Assembly: GCF_000208865.1 (NCBI RefSeq)
Contig: NC_018396.1
Span: 806,001 to 870,000 of the forward strand
Source of the DNA: Neospora caninum Liverpool
Taxonomy: Eukaryota > Apicomplexa > Conoidasida > Eucoccidiorida > Sarcocystidae
Length of the DNA: 64,000 nucleotides
Direction of reading: 5' to 3'
The stretch's first letter is position 1. Each line of letters opens with the position of its first letter. Position numbers and translations under genes: made by a program. This document shows positions 33,112 through 45,961 of this stretch, in pieces. The notes below the pieces were generated by a model. The model searched no databases, was not told the DNA's origin, and was given only the letters and a program-made list of their open reading frames with translations.

Positions 33112-36100
33112 TAGAGAGTATCGCCATGCCTACTAGCCGCCGCAGGGTGGTGGACAGGTAGCCGCAGCTTGGCGTTGGCGGTGATTACGGTCCACTGCCG
33201 AGGAAGAATCATTCGATTTTGGACAGCAGGCTGGAAGTTGTCGACGTCGCTTCCGCCAAGGGAAAGGCGGATTGCCTGTCCTTTCTTGAACGTCCAACTG
33301 ACTGGCTCCAGAGGCATGGTTAACTCTATCAGTTCTCCGGAGGCTATCAACGCATACATGGACACGTGTACACACGCATGCACATTTATATGTACAGCCA
33401 TAAATAAAGCCACACTCGAACAGCGTTCCACACGTATGTGTAGGAGTGCGTTGGCAACGTGTATAAAGGAGACCGAGATAGAGTTACGCAAAAAACAAGC
33501 ACTGTTACCTCTGTTTACAGCTTGTCAACGACAAAAACTGCGCGTGGGCTCATGCAGCATGCAAATGACCCGTATGTATCAAGGCCCTGATAGAGAGGAT
33601 CGCTCTCGTCAACTGTTCTCAGCAAAGCGTGCAGTCGCGGCTGTGTGCAGATTGGCGATCTGGTTTCGGCAGCTAACGAAAGGAGTGATGAGACCAGCGC
33701 ATCTCGCTTGTTTTCCCCACACGTTGCAACTCACAGAAAGATGTAGAGGAGCGAGACTCCTACAGGGGCACAGGTGTGCATTTCTTCACACACATGTTGT
33801 AGGTGCAACATATCAACGCATCTAAATATGTGTGTTTGCTTTTATCTTGCTCGCTAGGGAGGATACCACGACGGCCAAGTTGGACAAGAGAGACTTACAG
33901 TTGAGAGGGATTCTGGAAGACTTGGTGAACGACCGGAAGACAGTATCAGGGGAGCCGATCGGTGACTCCTCTTTTACTGTGACTGGTCGATGCGAGACGA
34001 CAATCTGAACCATAAAGGCACCTCACGGAGCAAACTGTTGTTGTCGGAAGTATTTTGTCGTACTACATATACGTGTATAGACGGACATCGTATGCACATG
34101 CACTGGTGATCAGAGACGCATACAGTTGGAAATGCGCCGGTGGTCCCTTAAGAAAAATCCTACATGAATACTGAATACATCCGTGCGCCCACACACCACG
34201 CACACGGCATGCAGAGAGAGACGTGTATTTATAAATATTTGTGAATATATATTCCTATGTTACTATATGTGTAAAAACGAGCACCGGACGCGAGGCACAA
34301 CACCGAAGTCGTATGACTGCAGACCCCTCCTAGTACTAAGGATCCCTCGAAACCATAAGCAGTTAACCTGGTGATTTCTTTCTCCCTCTTGGCCCATTCG
34401 TTCTTCATGTCTTCGTCTGCCCTGTCCCGCTTTCGTCTCTGTTCTCCCTTTTGCGTGCTCACTTTCCCTTCCGTCACGTAGTGTGCGAAGCCGCCGTTGA
34501 CATCCACGGCCTCAAGGTAGACGAAGACGGCGATGTCTGTGCAACTCTTCACGAACATTTGGAGGTGAATCCACGCACTGCCGACGACATCGATGTCTTC
34601 CAAGAGGACTCCAGAAGTCCAGGAGAGGAGCCGAGCGTGCACAGAGTCGAGGTAAAAAGGCGACGGGTGAAATGACTCGCTCTCAGCGCCCGAGAGAGGC
34701 GACAAATTGATGGGAAAGTCCGGTCGTGTTCGCCGAGCAAAAAGACGATTCCCGTAGTGAACCGCTTGCCGAAAGGGGTGTTGTGCAATTACCCACCGAC
34801 TGAACACGCCGGTCGTCGAGAAATACTCCACGTCGTAATGCAGACGAGGTGATAGTTTGGACGGAAACTGCGCGAAAACAGAATCGAAATGAGACCCTAC
34901 ACCGGATAGAGAGCCGTCTGCGCTCTCCCCTCGTCGTCGCATCACGGAAGAAACAAATGTTGTGTTGTCATGGAGTAGTGAAGCAGTTGATTTACCGCCG
35001 GCAGGGAGGCACACTCTCACGGGTAGCGATGGAAGACCACACCAGATGAAAAACGGAAAGACAGCGGCACAGCGCCAGAGGTGGAACAGGACAACAACTT
35101 CGTCTGCGTGGAAAGAGAATCCGACAGCGAGAGGACTGTACCTCCGTCTGCGTAGAAACCCGCATTTCCGGCGGAGTTCCTGGAGCTACTTCAAGTGTGT
35201 TCCCTCGATCTTTCTACATTGAAAAGGCGAGAGTTGCGGAGGGGCGCAGAGGGAAGATGCAGCCCGCCTAGAATGCCGATTGGTTCTTCGAAAAGGTCCG
35301 CAAAATTGGTAGCATTACCTACCCTTCCCCTTCTCTGTTTCTCCCCTTCTTTCTCTTTCGGTTTGGTCTATTTCGTACCTTTTTGAGCAAAAGCCGCTTG
35401 GCCAGTGTCAGGCGTGGCTTCTTCATGCCAAGGGTCTGCGTCTCGTCGCCGGCGCTCATGGGGATTTCTCTGGCGAGGGAGGGACGAACGTATGCCTCGG
35501 GCGAGCGTGTATCTTCCAGAGTTCGTTGAGCGTCGAGGCTCATGATGTAAGCATTGGGGTCAGCTTCGAGAATCGCGAACGAGTCTTTGAGTCGCCCGAC
35601 GATCGGCTTCTTGTCCAGGCGGCTGCGCTCTTGCAGCCCTGAAGGCTGCCCCGGCGCAGCAGGCATGCGCGGAGCAGAACCCAGGGGAGTGGAGCCGTCG
35701 CTCTCCCCCCAACCTTCCTCGAGCGCAGCGATCGCGACGCCAAGGATGTTGGATATCGTCAGCGGTTGGCTCTCGCTTCTCCGCTCGTCTCCAGGGAAGC
35801 CCGGGTGCTCCCTGGCCTGGCGCAGCAGCAACTCGACGTGGGTCTGCAGCTGGTGCCCGTACAGCGTAATGCTCTGGACGATGTCGTGGAGGCGGTGCTC
35901 AAAGGTAGACAGTCGCAAGTCGAAAGTCACCGGCAGAAGCACAGGCAAACTAAAGGGCGAAGACGCCCCTACCATGACTGTTCGTGCCTCTTCTGGAAAC
36001 CGAGGAGACGCAGAGGAAGTAGACGAAGCGGTGGAGGACGTGGCAGGACCCGAAGAAGCCAAAGGGGAGGAGGACGGGTGTGGTTCTTGTATCGGGAGTA

Positions 36101-39100
36101 CATTTCTGGGCTGGGGAGCACTTTGTTCCTTCCTTTTCCTGGATTCTTTATCTGCATGCTTTTTCGTCCTGTTTTTCCTGCGGACCTCTTGAGGCCGAGG
36201 AACGCGCACGGTGAACGGCGATGTGGGGAGGGGACATTTGGGGGCTCCGTCGCCGCCGAAGGAGAGAGACAGGTGAGGAGAGAGACAGACGTTCGCGGGA
36301 TGGCCGAGGACCAGAGCGGACGGATCAGGTGTCGTTCTCTTGCATTCAAGGGTATTCAGATTCACAAACTTTTCGTTGCTCAAGTGAAAGTCGACGTATC
36401 GCATTTGTCGTGCCGGTGGATAATACTCCGATGTACGCCACTCCTCGGCACCGACCTGTGAGGACGGGACAACATGCGCCGGTAGTCCAAGGCACGGAAA
36501 CAACACAAGGAATGGGCCACACGCACGACAGGGTGTATATATGGATACGAATGCAAGCAACATGGCATAAGCTTACGCATGTGTACGTGCGACGTACCAC
36601 AGAGGCTCACGCCGATATATACTTATCTTCAGAGAGAGAGAGAGAACGAGAGGCAGGAAAAAAACGGACGTGGGAAAACAAGTAACCTTTCATACAGGTG
36701 TATGCCTATGCATCTATTCGTGGATGTGTGGTGTATCTATGAGTATCCAAAGCATCATGCAAGCTCGCACACACATGCGTACGGGACGTACGGTAAGGGA
36801 ACATGTTTCTATCTATGTCTTTATTTTAATTTGTATAACTTCGCTTGGTTACCTGCCAGTAGTGGACTGACGGCTCATCTTCGATGCCCCCCCAGCACTC
36901 TCCTTTGAGATGGCAATCGAAGAAACGGACGGCGTCGAGATATTGGTCAACCTCGAAACAAGGAAAGCTGCCTGCGTAGGGGCTGCACGACCTCCGTCCG
37001 CCGTGACTCCAGCTGCCAAGAAGCAATTTTGACCTGGATGGGACACAAAGGGAAGACGAGGGAGGGCGGAGAAAGATCACGAAAAGCAAAAACCATCACA
37101 GAGTCCAAAGTTGGAAATAACGCGACAACGGCGAAGGTGAGAAGCACCTAGTTATATACGAGGAAAACGGAAAGAAAAGAGGGGCTATCAAGTTTCCTAT
37201 GCTGTGACTCTCCAACAACGAATTACTGTTAACCTCTCCAGACACGAGCGCACCGAGCAGAGAGAGGCAAGAACACTGAAGGCGAGAGAGAGAAGACGGA
37301 TTAGAGCGGAAAAGAGAAAGAGAGGAAGACCGGGCGAGCGCAGAGCGAAGCATAAATATCGGTGGGGAGAGAACAGGGTGCCGGTGAAGGAGAACAGGGC
37401 GAAGCTAGACTCCTGAGTGGGCGCGAGATGCAGGAGCGAGGGGAAGGGATAAATCTTGTGCTGCAGCCTAAAGCTCTGGAGCTTACTTTGATTCCGGAGC
37501 ATTTCGCTTCATGTAATCGTACAACCGCGACGCGCCCCGCACACTGGCCGAATCACAGTAGCCACCAACGGCGTACACACTGACATTTCTTTCTGCAAGT
37601 TTCCTCATAACTGCTTCGTGGATTCCGAACTCAGCGGCGCTCGCGGTTTCGTTGTTGTGGAGCGTCACCACATCGTCGTAGTACTCGACCATCTTCACAG
37701 TGTGTCCCATGTCCCAGTTTTTTCTATGGCCCGCGATTGCGCGTGCTAAGTCCCCCTCTCGACCAAACACCGCACTGCTGGGGCCAAAAGCGATTGAAAA
37801 GCCAAGGAGGACATGGAGAGGGTATTTCCACGGGTTGTTCAGCATATGAGAGAGAGGGGTACCCGCTCGCTCGAAGCCGTAAGTCATGCCTGCGTAGTCT
37901 TTGAGGAAAGACGAACAAATAAAACCTCCGGGGACCAGCAAGTCTCCGAAAACATGCATCGGAGTGAACAGCGAGAGGACCGCGTCGACGCCTCCCGCGG
38001 CTGCGGTGCTTAGGCCTGTCATGCCGTCGTAGGAAATCCCGCCTCCTCCAATTTTCCCGTTGGAAAACCACTGCGCCTTTACCCACGCCACAATTTCAGA
38101 CAGGTCCTGGATCTCCACTTCACTCAGATCCACGTAACGCTCACCAAACGAAGCTCCTGCAGCAAACGCCAAGCCCGGCATAACGAGGTGGTCAGCCTCA
38201 ACGCGCGCAGTAGGACAGACGCGTTCAGATGCAAGCAGGCAGTACATAGGCTAAGCGAGGTGTGTGTATCGATGCATAAATGTTTATAAGCGCGTGTGTT
38301 CGTATATGTGGATTTGGAAAGTATGCGCATCGATAGGGCTCTGCACCAAAGTATCTACACACATCTAGGTATGCACATGTACGTAGGGACAATGCATCCA
38401 GCAGCATGGTTTTACATAGTTATTGTTCTCTACGGAGAAGTGTCTTTGCAAGACTCGTGTGTTTGAGTATGTCGCTTGTTCTGGTCACGCGGTTGATCTC
38501 CGTTCTGACGTTCCCTAGTTCATATGAGAAGATACAGTGGCCGGTCCTCTGTTCCCAAGATTTCGACAGCGTAGTCCACCGAGTCTACTCACCTGTTCCT
38601 CTTGAATCGACGACGACTACAGCGTACCCGTTGGCAGTGAATGCCTGCTGAGCTGGAAAACTCCACAAGTTCACTGTGGCGCCTCTCGGGTTTTTCCACA
38701 TGCGTAGCATCGATAGAGGCCAGTAGACCTCCGTTCTTCGGTTGTATCTGGTGATGTCGAGATAGGTGGGGAGTTTCTGCACGGAGGCGAGAACAGTGTC
38801 GTGTGCTTCTCGCTCCTCCTTTATCCGCTTTTCAACATGGGCCTGGAAATGCACTAGATTCCTGATTTCCTGGTATCGTTTGAATATAGTCTTTTTTGGC
38901 TCCCGTCCGATTATTCGATCTGAAAAGAGAGGCGCCTCTCCTTTTTCGCCACTCTGTGCCTCTTGAGAGTTAAGAGCCTCGAGCCGCTCCTTTGTTTTTC
39001 TCAGCGCTTTCTCCAACAAGTCAATTCTGTGGTGGCCGGCTGCAAGTTTTTCCGCTGCCTCGTAATAGGGCTTCGGGAGATAGACATCTGCTGCAAGTTC

Positions 39101-42100
39101 GATTCCGTCCCGCATAGGAACGTACACTGAATAAAGAAGAGGAGGAGTATTGACTTTGTCGTGCGTATTCGTGTTCACATTTCCTGCCAACTCCTCTGTG
39201 CGAAAGTCAACCCAGTGCTTGTCCTACAGAGATAAGCAAAGATCAGAAAAGGGAGCCTCTTGCATCTAAGTGAAACCAGTACGGGATCCGTATCAACGGA
39301 ACCACAGCGTGGGAAAAGTTCGTGAGTCAAAAGCAATCGGGAAGGGGATTCCACAGTATCCAAAGAATGGCAAGCAGTCACAACGACCACGCTAGCGCTG
39401 TGACTTGAGAAGAATCCGATGGGAAGGGTCAATCGCCTCCCCGAAACTCAACCAAGGCGGATACGTGGCCACAAGAAAAGAATACGTTTGGGGAAGTGAA
39501 AAAAAACACCGAAAGGATTAGTGAGTGGCTTGTCTTAATCCTGAGCCAGCCTTAAGGCTTAGACACCGGTCACAACCCTGGAGTCACATTTATATCTACA
39601 TATATAAGCATGCAGAAGCGTGTATATGTAACCTACATCCAGATCTACATCACATATACATATATATATATACATATGTATAGATATATATACGTACGTA
39701 GAGAGGGAAAGATTTGTAGGCGTATGCACGTATCAGGTTTTGACATTCATGTCTGACCAACGAATCCCCATGAGTTCCTGACACATTTGCCCATACAGGC
39801 GGAACAAACAGACGGAGGTGCCACCGTTTCTTTTCTTTCGGTTGTACATTTTCTTGAAGGCGAGAACCCTGGTTTACCAGACCGCAGAGCAGCCGTACCT
39901 TTGCATTGCATGCAGGGAAGCCTTGGAGGTTAATAGCGGCGTAACTCATGGCGACTGTGAGGATCAGCCCTGGAATAACCAAGTCCCGAGGCTTGAGAAA
40001 TTGACGTATCAAGCGTACCTGGCAAAAAACGGTGAGGAAATCAAGTGAGAGAAGGAATCTTCGACATGCCTATATTGCACTGTTTTTCGGGTTAGATATA
40101 CGTTGTGCTAGTTTGTTAAACAGGCCAGGTGAAACAGAACGGTGCCAAGGTTGTGGATTTGTCATTGGCGGCCAAAGTAACGCCACCCAAAATAACGCCA
40201 CCATTGTCCTGGTATACAGTCGCGTCATGATCGGCAGATGGACACTGTTTCGAATAAAACGCGGCGCTATGGCCTGTAAAGTGTCAACAGAACCAGTACC
40301 TATAGGGGACGTGCATAGCCCTTCTCATGCTGTTCATACATTTCCGTTTTCTCTGCGAGAAACCCTTTCCTTTACGTTACCACCAACTTTTTGATCACGG
40401 AGAAATGGCAAAACAGAGTTGAGATCTGACCTTCGTCCAAGCTCCCCACGCATCGAGAAGGAACCCGATAAAGGCGAAAAAGACCAGTCGGTAGTACATG
40501 AGACCCTTAGATGCGTCGAGTGACCACTTCTGCAGCACAGATCGGCTATGCATAGACGGCGAAACGATCGACTCTTGACGAAAGGCCTTTATGCGGCCTA
40601 ACGTGGCTTCCGCTGTCGTGGACTGCAGGACAGAGCTCAAGTTTTCGGGCCCCAGAAAACTGCCTTTCTTAGTGAGGGAGCCGAGATAAATGTCTGGGAA
40701 CCCCACCGCCTTTGCTGGCCAACCTCCCCAAAGAAAAGCAGTAACTGTGATGAAGAGAGAGATGAAGCAGGCGAGAGCTAGGATTCGAGAGACGAACCGC
40801 ATTCGGCGGCGAACTTGGGCCGGCGACCGAGGGGGAACAGACGACAAACAGAGTTCCTCTGACCAGACAGATGGTACATGCCTCTGTGGAGTTGGAGCTT
40901 GTAACGGTGCGGGAACGGCAGACGGTGCAGGTAAAGAAGACAGTGGGTGCGGAGGCGGCAGAACAAGTGTGGTGGTGATCGGAGGAGAGCACGGGGAGTA
41001 GGGAAGAGAACGTGGCACGCAGTGTATGCGCTCACTCTCTTTAACCTGTCGTTTTGTGTTCTCTTCGTGTGAAAAAGGAACCATGGGGGAAGGAGGAAAA
41101 CCCTGGTCGATCTTCGGGAATTTCCCCTTACTCTTCGATGGGGGTTTTTGCGACCCTTTCCCCCTTACAATCGCCAACCTCGCCAGGTGAAGAAGGCCCG
41201 CGTGGACCAGAGCTGCGCTGACACCTCGTTTCACAAAGACTTGAATAGACGTGTTCATGAAAAAGAAGAAAAACCCAAAGAGGGAGTCGGGATGGGGTTG
41301 CTGAAGGAGGGGGTCGGCATAAAGGTGTGGCCCGAAGCGAAGCGCCGAGTAAAGCGAGGGACAGAAGTGGAGAGCAAGGGTATGGAAGGCTACAAACGTG
41401 TACGAGAACACGAGTAGCTGCTTGGTCAGCATGTCCAGCTTCCCAGCAAAATCCAAAGGGCGCGACGACACCTTGGCTGGACTGCTTCGCACCCGAGGGC
41501 TTGCTATTCCCAGCAGACCTGGCGCGCGCAGAAGCTTCAATCCTTTTGTGTCAGCTCTCGGGCTCAGGTTCAGCTCTGCTAGGATCGAGGGAAGAAGCGA
41601 AGACGCTGTGAGCCGCTGTCTTCCCTGTAACCGTTCCAGTTCACGCGCTAATGAATCGACGGCGTCGGATAGCCTTCCTGCGTGGGCAGGCGTGGCTGAT
41701 CCGCGTTTCGAGTAAGTTACATTTTTTGATGAGTAGTCTATCCCGGCTGGAAGAAGAAACTGGGCGCTCAACCGCGGCCGCCGTCTCAGATCAGTTTTCA
41801 AGCGCGTCTGTCTCCGCCTCTCGCCATCTTCTTTCTCTACTTCTTGGCCTTTGAAATAAGCCTTTTCTACAGGTGAGAGGGCGGCTCTACTAGCGTTGGC
41901 TCTACTGCTACTACTGTCTGCGGAAGGGCTGTCATCCACGACAGGACTAACCGAGGCCGTTGTTGTTGAACCCGCCACGCAACAAGGACTGAAACTCCCC
42001 ACGCTTGTGCTTAGTGTGCTTTGTTCAGTCTCACATGGACTACAGGTCGTGGGGTTTTCCAATCTGGGCGGTGGCCTATGCGGCTTCTCGGAACAGGGCT

Positions 42101-42104
42101 CCAT
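33111..42104 (-). CDS. Multi-pass membrane protein fused to an S15 / CocE-NonD family serine hydrolase
   Basis: Nine minus-strand exons: 42104-40431, 40018-39899, 39223-38593, 38156-37487, 37033-36853, 36455-35379, 34867-34463, 34004-33899 and 33343-33111 (stop TAA). All joins keep frame; 1698 residues. Residues 1-600 have a Ser/Pro-rich start and about five hydrophobic segments. The alpha/beta-hydrolase begins with VYVPMRDGIELAADVYLPK, like X-Pro dipeptidyl-peptidases and cocaine esterase. Catalytic residues by motif: Ser850 in GGGGISYDGMT, Asp1010 in GGYCDSAS and His1042 in GSWSHGG; DSRGTGASFGE precedes the Ser. The jelly-roll C-terminal domain follows (YFSTTGVFSRW, GVLLEDIDVVGSAWIHL, VSHRPV, SGELIELTMPLEPVSW). 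A charged coiled-coil-like insertion sits inside the hydrolase near its start, and a 250-residue insertion splits the later part. Likely a membrane-anchored peptidase or esterase; substrate unknown. The N-terminal start is uncertain. Weak donors: GTCAGA after exon 1 and GTACGG after exon 2. Confidence 0.9.
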
Positions 42105-44420
42105 GGCTTTACTTCTGTTGGCTTGCTGGGGAAGGAAGCAGCCAAACGAGGGACATCAAATACGTCTGCGCTCTCTCTTCCACGAAGACGGGGAAATAAT
42201 GGAAACCCTGCGAGGAAGTGGCGGAATGGCGAGGAGGAACGGGATTGGAATGGGCGCTGACGGCTCAGCGGCAAGTCCGGCCGACAAGGCCCCGTGAAAG
42301 GGAGGATGGGGCGCGATGTAGAAAATCAAATTCGGGGGTGCGAAGAATTCAAAACGCAAACAGTAGGTGAAAGCACAGTGAGATAACACCTAGTTTCGGT
42401 CGGACGCTTATGATCGAGTCGGCTCGGACAAACTTCAACAACATAGATATTGACATATATATAAATATTTATATATGAATATATAGATATTCATACATAT
42501 GTCTTGCGGCAAGATGCTTGCACTCACACACCTCTGCGCAAACGCAGTTCATTTATTGAAATATGTCTATCAATTTTTTTATCTACTGATGGAGCATCAC
42601 CAGTCAGAGTCACGAGGAATTCTTCGCAGGAGATCCGATGGGGCTTCAGCGTTTTGCAGGATGTCACGTGAGGTGTTTGGGTCGGAAAGGCACTTGTGAG
42701 CCTCCAACGCCAATGAACGAATCGAGCTTCCACCTTGCGGATCAGACAGTTGGCAAGAATACGACGGGAGGAGCAACAGGTAGGTGGAGGTAAACGGATA
42801 GATACGGGGCACGCAAATACAAAAAGCTTTGCTGGATTTGTCGGGCTGCCGCCGCGGTCCAGACGGGCACAAGTTTCAACCGGTTGGGCGTTTTCCTACG
42901 GAAAAACTTGGACATGTCTCGACAATTGCACACGGGAGGACTTTTCGCAAGCTTGCTTGCGAAATGGGAGGGGTTCAGCAGATTGAGAAACGCAAAAACT
43001 CTTCGGTAACCTGCCAGTGGCTGGAACGCCGAAACAGAGCTTGAAATGTGTAACGCTTTAAGGAATGCTACAGACACAGCATACGAAGATATACATGTAC
43101 ATCATGGATACATACTGGCAACAAAGGTCGTTTGGTATATCAACACAATACGACCTTTCCTACCGCACGAAGAATTATCTGATGCCAGGAAATTTCTCTT
43201 TGACTCTGTCAGAGAGGTTACCTGCGTGGGCTACTTTTCATTTCTTTCGATTTACTACAAAAAGGCTACTTTTGTACTGTTGTGGCAAAACGACATACGG
43301 CGCTCTGCGTTTTTTTGTCGGTCAACACATTGCTTTGCACACTACAAATCTGGCCTCTCTCGAAGATTCACTGCACGTGAAAAGTATGTAGCTCGGACCC
43401 GCTTCTCAGTTGTCGGCAATTGAAAAACACGCACAAGGAGCAACGTGGTCGGCAAAGAACTTTTCTCTGCAAATCCCGACGGAGAGGCCTGACCTGAAAG
43501 AAGAGGGGTGCTTTCAAACCAAGTAGCCATATGGTGACCGCGTAACATTCACTGTAGGAGTCACGAAGCAACACCGGACGCACTGGCATGTGCAGAAGAC
43601 TGCCATACAAAAAGGCGATTCCTCACGAAACATTCATACCCCATTCCTTCCCTTCTGACCCTGTCAGTGACCTAAGGCTGCCGCGCACAAAACCGATCGC
43701 CGAAAAATTCCGGCGCTCGGCCTTTGACTGTACACAGCTCTTGCTCGGCCGTATATGAGAACTTGCCAAAATTTTTGATCGCCAGGAAAATCAAGAGTTG
43801 TATTCAAGTTGTTTTCCTGACCAAGTAGAACGGTTCGACCAAAGCTGCTCAAATTACAAATATACGGAGACGGCAGTATTTTAACGGGAACTAGGAACAA
43901 ATTTGATACGCGGGGGATGCTTGCTGGGTCTTTCCTAAATTGTATCGGGCTGCTGGAGCCGTTGTCACTGACACCATCGCAGGTTCCACGCGTCAAACTA
44001 CTGTAACTAACTCAGCCATAAGTATACGACAATGGAGTCGACAATCAGCGATGTGCCCGTACTCAAGGAGATACGTTCTTGCACTGAGACAAAACGTGCC
44101 CCGATACACGATTTCTCGTGTAACAGAGTATCAACATCTGGAAAACCCTGCCAAAAGCTGTCCTTTGTACAGCCTGCATTCATTTCGACTACTTGTTTCC
44201 TCAACACCACGATGACCTCGCTTTTAACGTTAAAAAAGAATCCCACAGCAGCAAAACCCCGCTATGACCCCTCCGCGCTGAAGTACCAGGCAGTAAGCCC
44301 CACGCGGAAGCCGACGAAGCCTCATAACTAAAAGATGTACCCATCCTAGAGCTCCAGAAATAAAAAACGCAACAAAGTCTGGCTCTGCACACAATTCTGC
44401 GTCCCGCCGCGAGAATGAAC
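42105..44420. other. Upstream region of the S15 hydrolase gene
   Basis: A 2.3-kb stretch before the tandem repeat array, expected to hold the promoter and 5' leader of the minus-strand S15 gene. It is more A+T-rich than its neighbours around 42430-42600 and 43040-43350. The plus-strand frame 43046-43423 shows no family features and overlaps another in a different frame. Nothing else is recognised. Confidence 0.45.
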
Positions 44421-45961
44421 GGAACTGATGCTTCCATGGTTTTTCTCAGGGTCACCCCCACAAGCGTGAGTCGATCCTCGAGAGAACAAAATCCCTCGAC
44501 GAGCCCACTCCCCCGAGACTAGGAATATGGAAGTCTGTATCCAGGAGCGGCGCCGAAGCGGTTCAACTCAACCAGATCCAAGTGATCTGGGACGCTGCCG
44601 TTTTCGGCTACACACCATGAGGCTCCATGTCAAATGCATGACATGAGTTCTGGTGCTCGAGGGCGGCAGACGGGTCGTAGAGAACCCAGCGTCCAGAAAA
44701 AAAGGTATTGCCACGACGTAGTTGTCGAGCGTATCTTGCCTGCATTGCGGCACCACCTATCGCTTTCATTGACTGATACTAATAAACAATACAAATGTGG
44801 TCTAGAAACAGCGTGCCGTATCCCAGCCTAAATTGCCATGAGAATCAAAGGAACTGATGCTTCCATGGTTTTTCTCAGGGTCACCCCCACAAGCGTGAGT
44901 CGATCCTCGAGAGAACAAAATCCCTCGACGAGCCCACTCCCCCGAGACTAGGAATATGGAAGTCTGTATCCAGGAGCGGCGCCGAAGCGGTTCAACTCAA
45001 CCAGATCCAAGTGATCTGGGACGCTGCCGTTTTCGGCTACACACCATGAGGCTCCATGTCAAATGCATGACATGAGTTCTGGTGCTCGAGGGCGGCAGAC
45101 GGGTCGTAGAGAACCCAGCGTCCAGAAAAAAAGGTATTGCCACGACGTAGTTGTCGAGCGTATCTTGCCTGCATTGCGGCACCACCTATCGCTTTCATTG
45201 ACTGATACTAATAAACAATACAAATGTGGTCTAGAAACAGCGTGCCGTATCCCAGCCTAAATTGCCATGAGAATCAAAGGAACTGATGCTTCCATGGTTT
45301 TTCTCAGGGTCACCCCCACAAGCGTGAGTCGATCCTCGAGAGAACAAAATCCCTCGACGAGCCCACTCCCCCGAGACTAGGAATATGGAAGTCTGTATCC
45401 AGGAGCGGCGCCGAAGCGGTTCAACTCAACCAGATCCAAGTGATCTGGGACGCTGCCGTTTTCGGCTACACACCATGAGGCTCCATGTCAAATGCATGAC
45501 ATGAGTTCTGGTGCTCGAGGGCGGCAGACGGGTCGTAGAGAACCCAGCGTCCAGAAAAAAAGGTATTGCCACGACGTAGTTGTCGAGCGTATCTTGCCTG
45601 CATTGCGGCACCACCTATCGCTTTCATTGACTGATACTAATAAACAATAAAAATGTGGTCTAGAAACAGCGTGCCGTATTCAAGCCTAAATTGCCATGAG
45701 AATCAAAGGAACTGATGCTTCCATGGTTTTTCTCAGGGTCACCCCCACAAGCGTGAGTCGATCCTCGAGAGAACAAAATCCCTCGACGAGCCCACTCCCC
45801 CGAGACTAGGAATATGGAAGTCTGTATCCAGGAGCGGCGCCGAAGCGGTTCAACTCAACCAGATCCAAGTGATCTGGGACGCTGCCGTTTTCGGCTACAC
45901 ACCATGAGGCTCCATGTCAAATGCATGACATGAGTTCTGGTGCTCGAGGGCGGCAGACGGG
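44421..45961. repeat. 429-bp tandem repeat array, 3.6 copies
   Basis: The unit starting GGAACTGATGCTTCC begins at 44421, 44850, 45279 and 45708, exactly 429 bases apart. Copies 1 to 3 are full; copy 4 stops at about 45961 after GGCGGCAGACGGG. The copies are nearly identical: the clearest differences are CAATACAAATG against CAATAAAAATG and GTATCCCAG against GTATTCAAG at the end of copy 3. Each unit has a perfect 7-base inverted repeat (44626-44645 in copy 1). The short open frames inside (for example 44568-44756 minus) recur only because the unit recurs. It is not any Toxoplasma satellite whose unit length I remember, but I could not compare sequences. Confidence 0.97.
44626..44645. repeat. 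Perfect short inverted repeat inside each 429-bp unit
   Basis: CATGTCA, a 6-base spacer AATGCA, then TGACATG: a perfect 7-base stem. It recurs at 45055-45074, 45484-45503 and 45913-45932. The spacer and right arm also contain ATGCAT. Confidence 0.85.

Noticed and set aside
43046..43423. Plus-strand frame of 125 codons with Tyr/Phe/Cys-rich content.
   Set aside because: Lies in A+T-richer spacer DNA, overlaps a second frame, and has no start context or family resemblance.
44568..45614. Three identical 62-codon minus-strand frames 429 bases apart.
   Set aside because: They recur only because the 429-bp unit recurs; there is no sign that they are coding.
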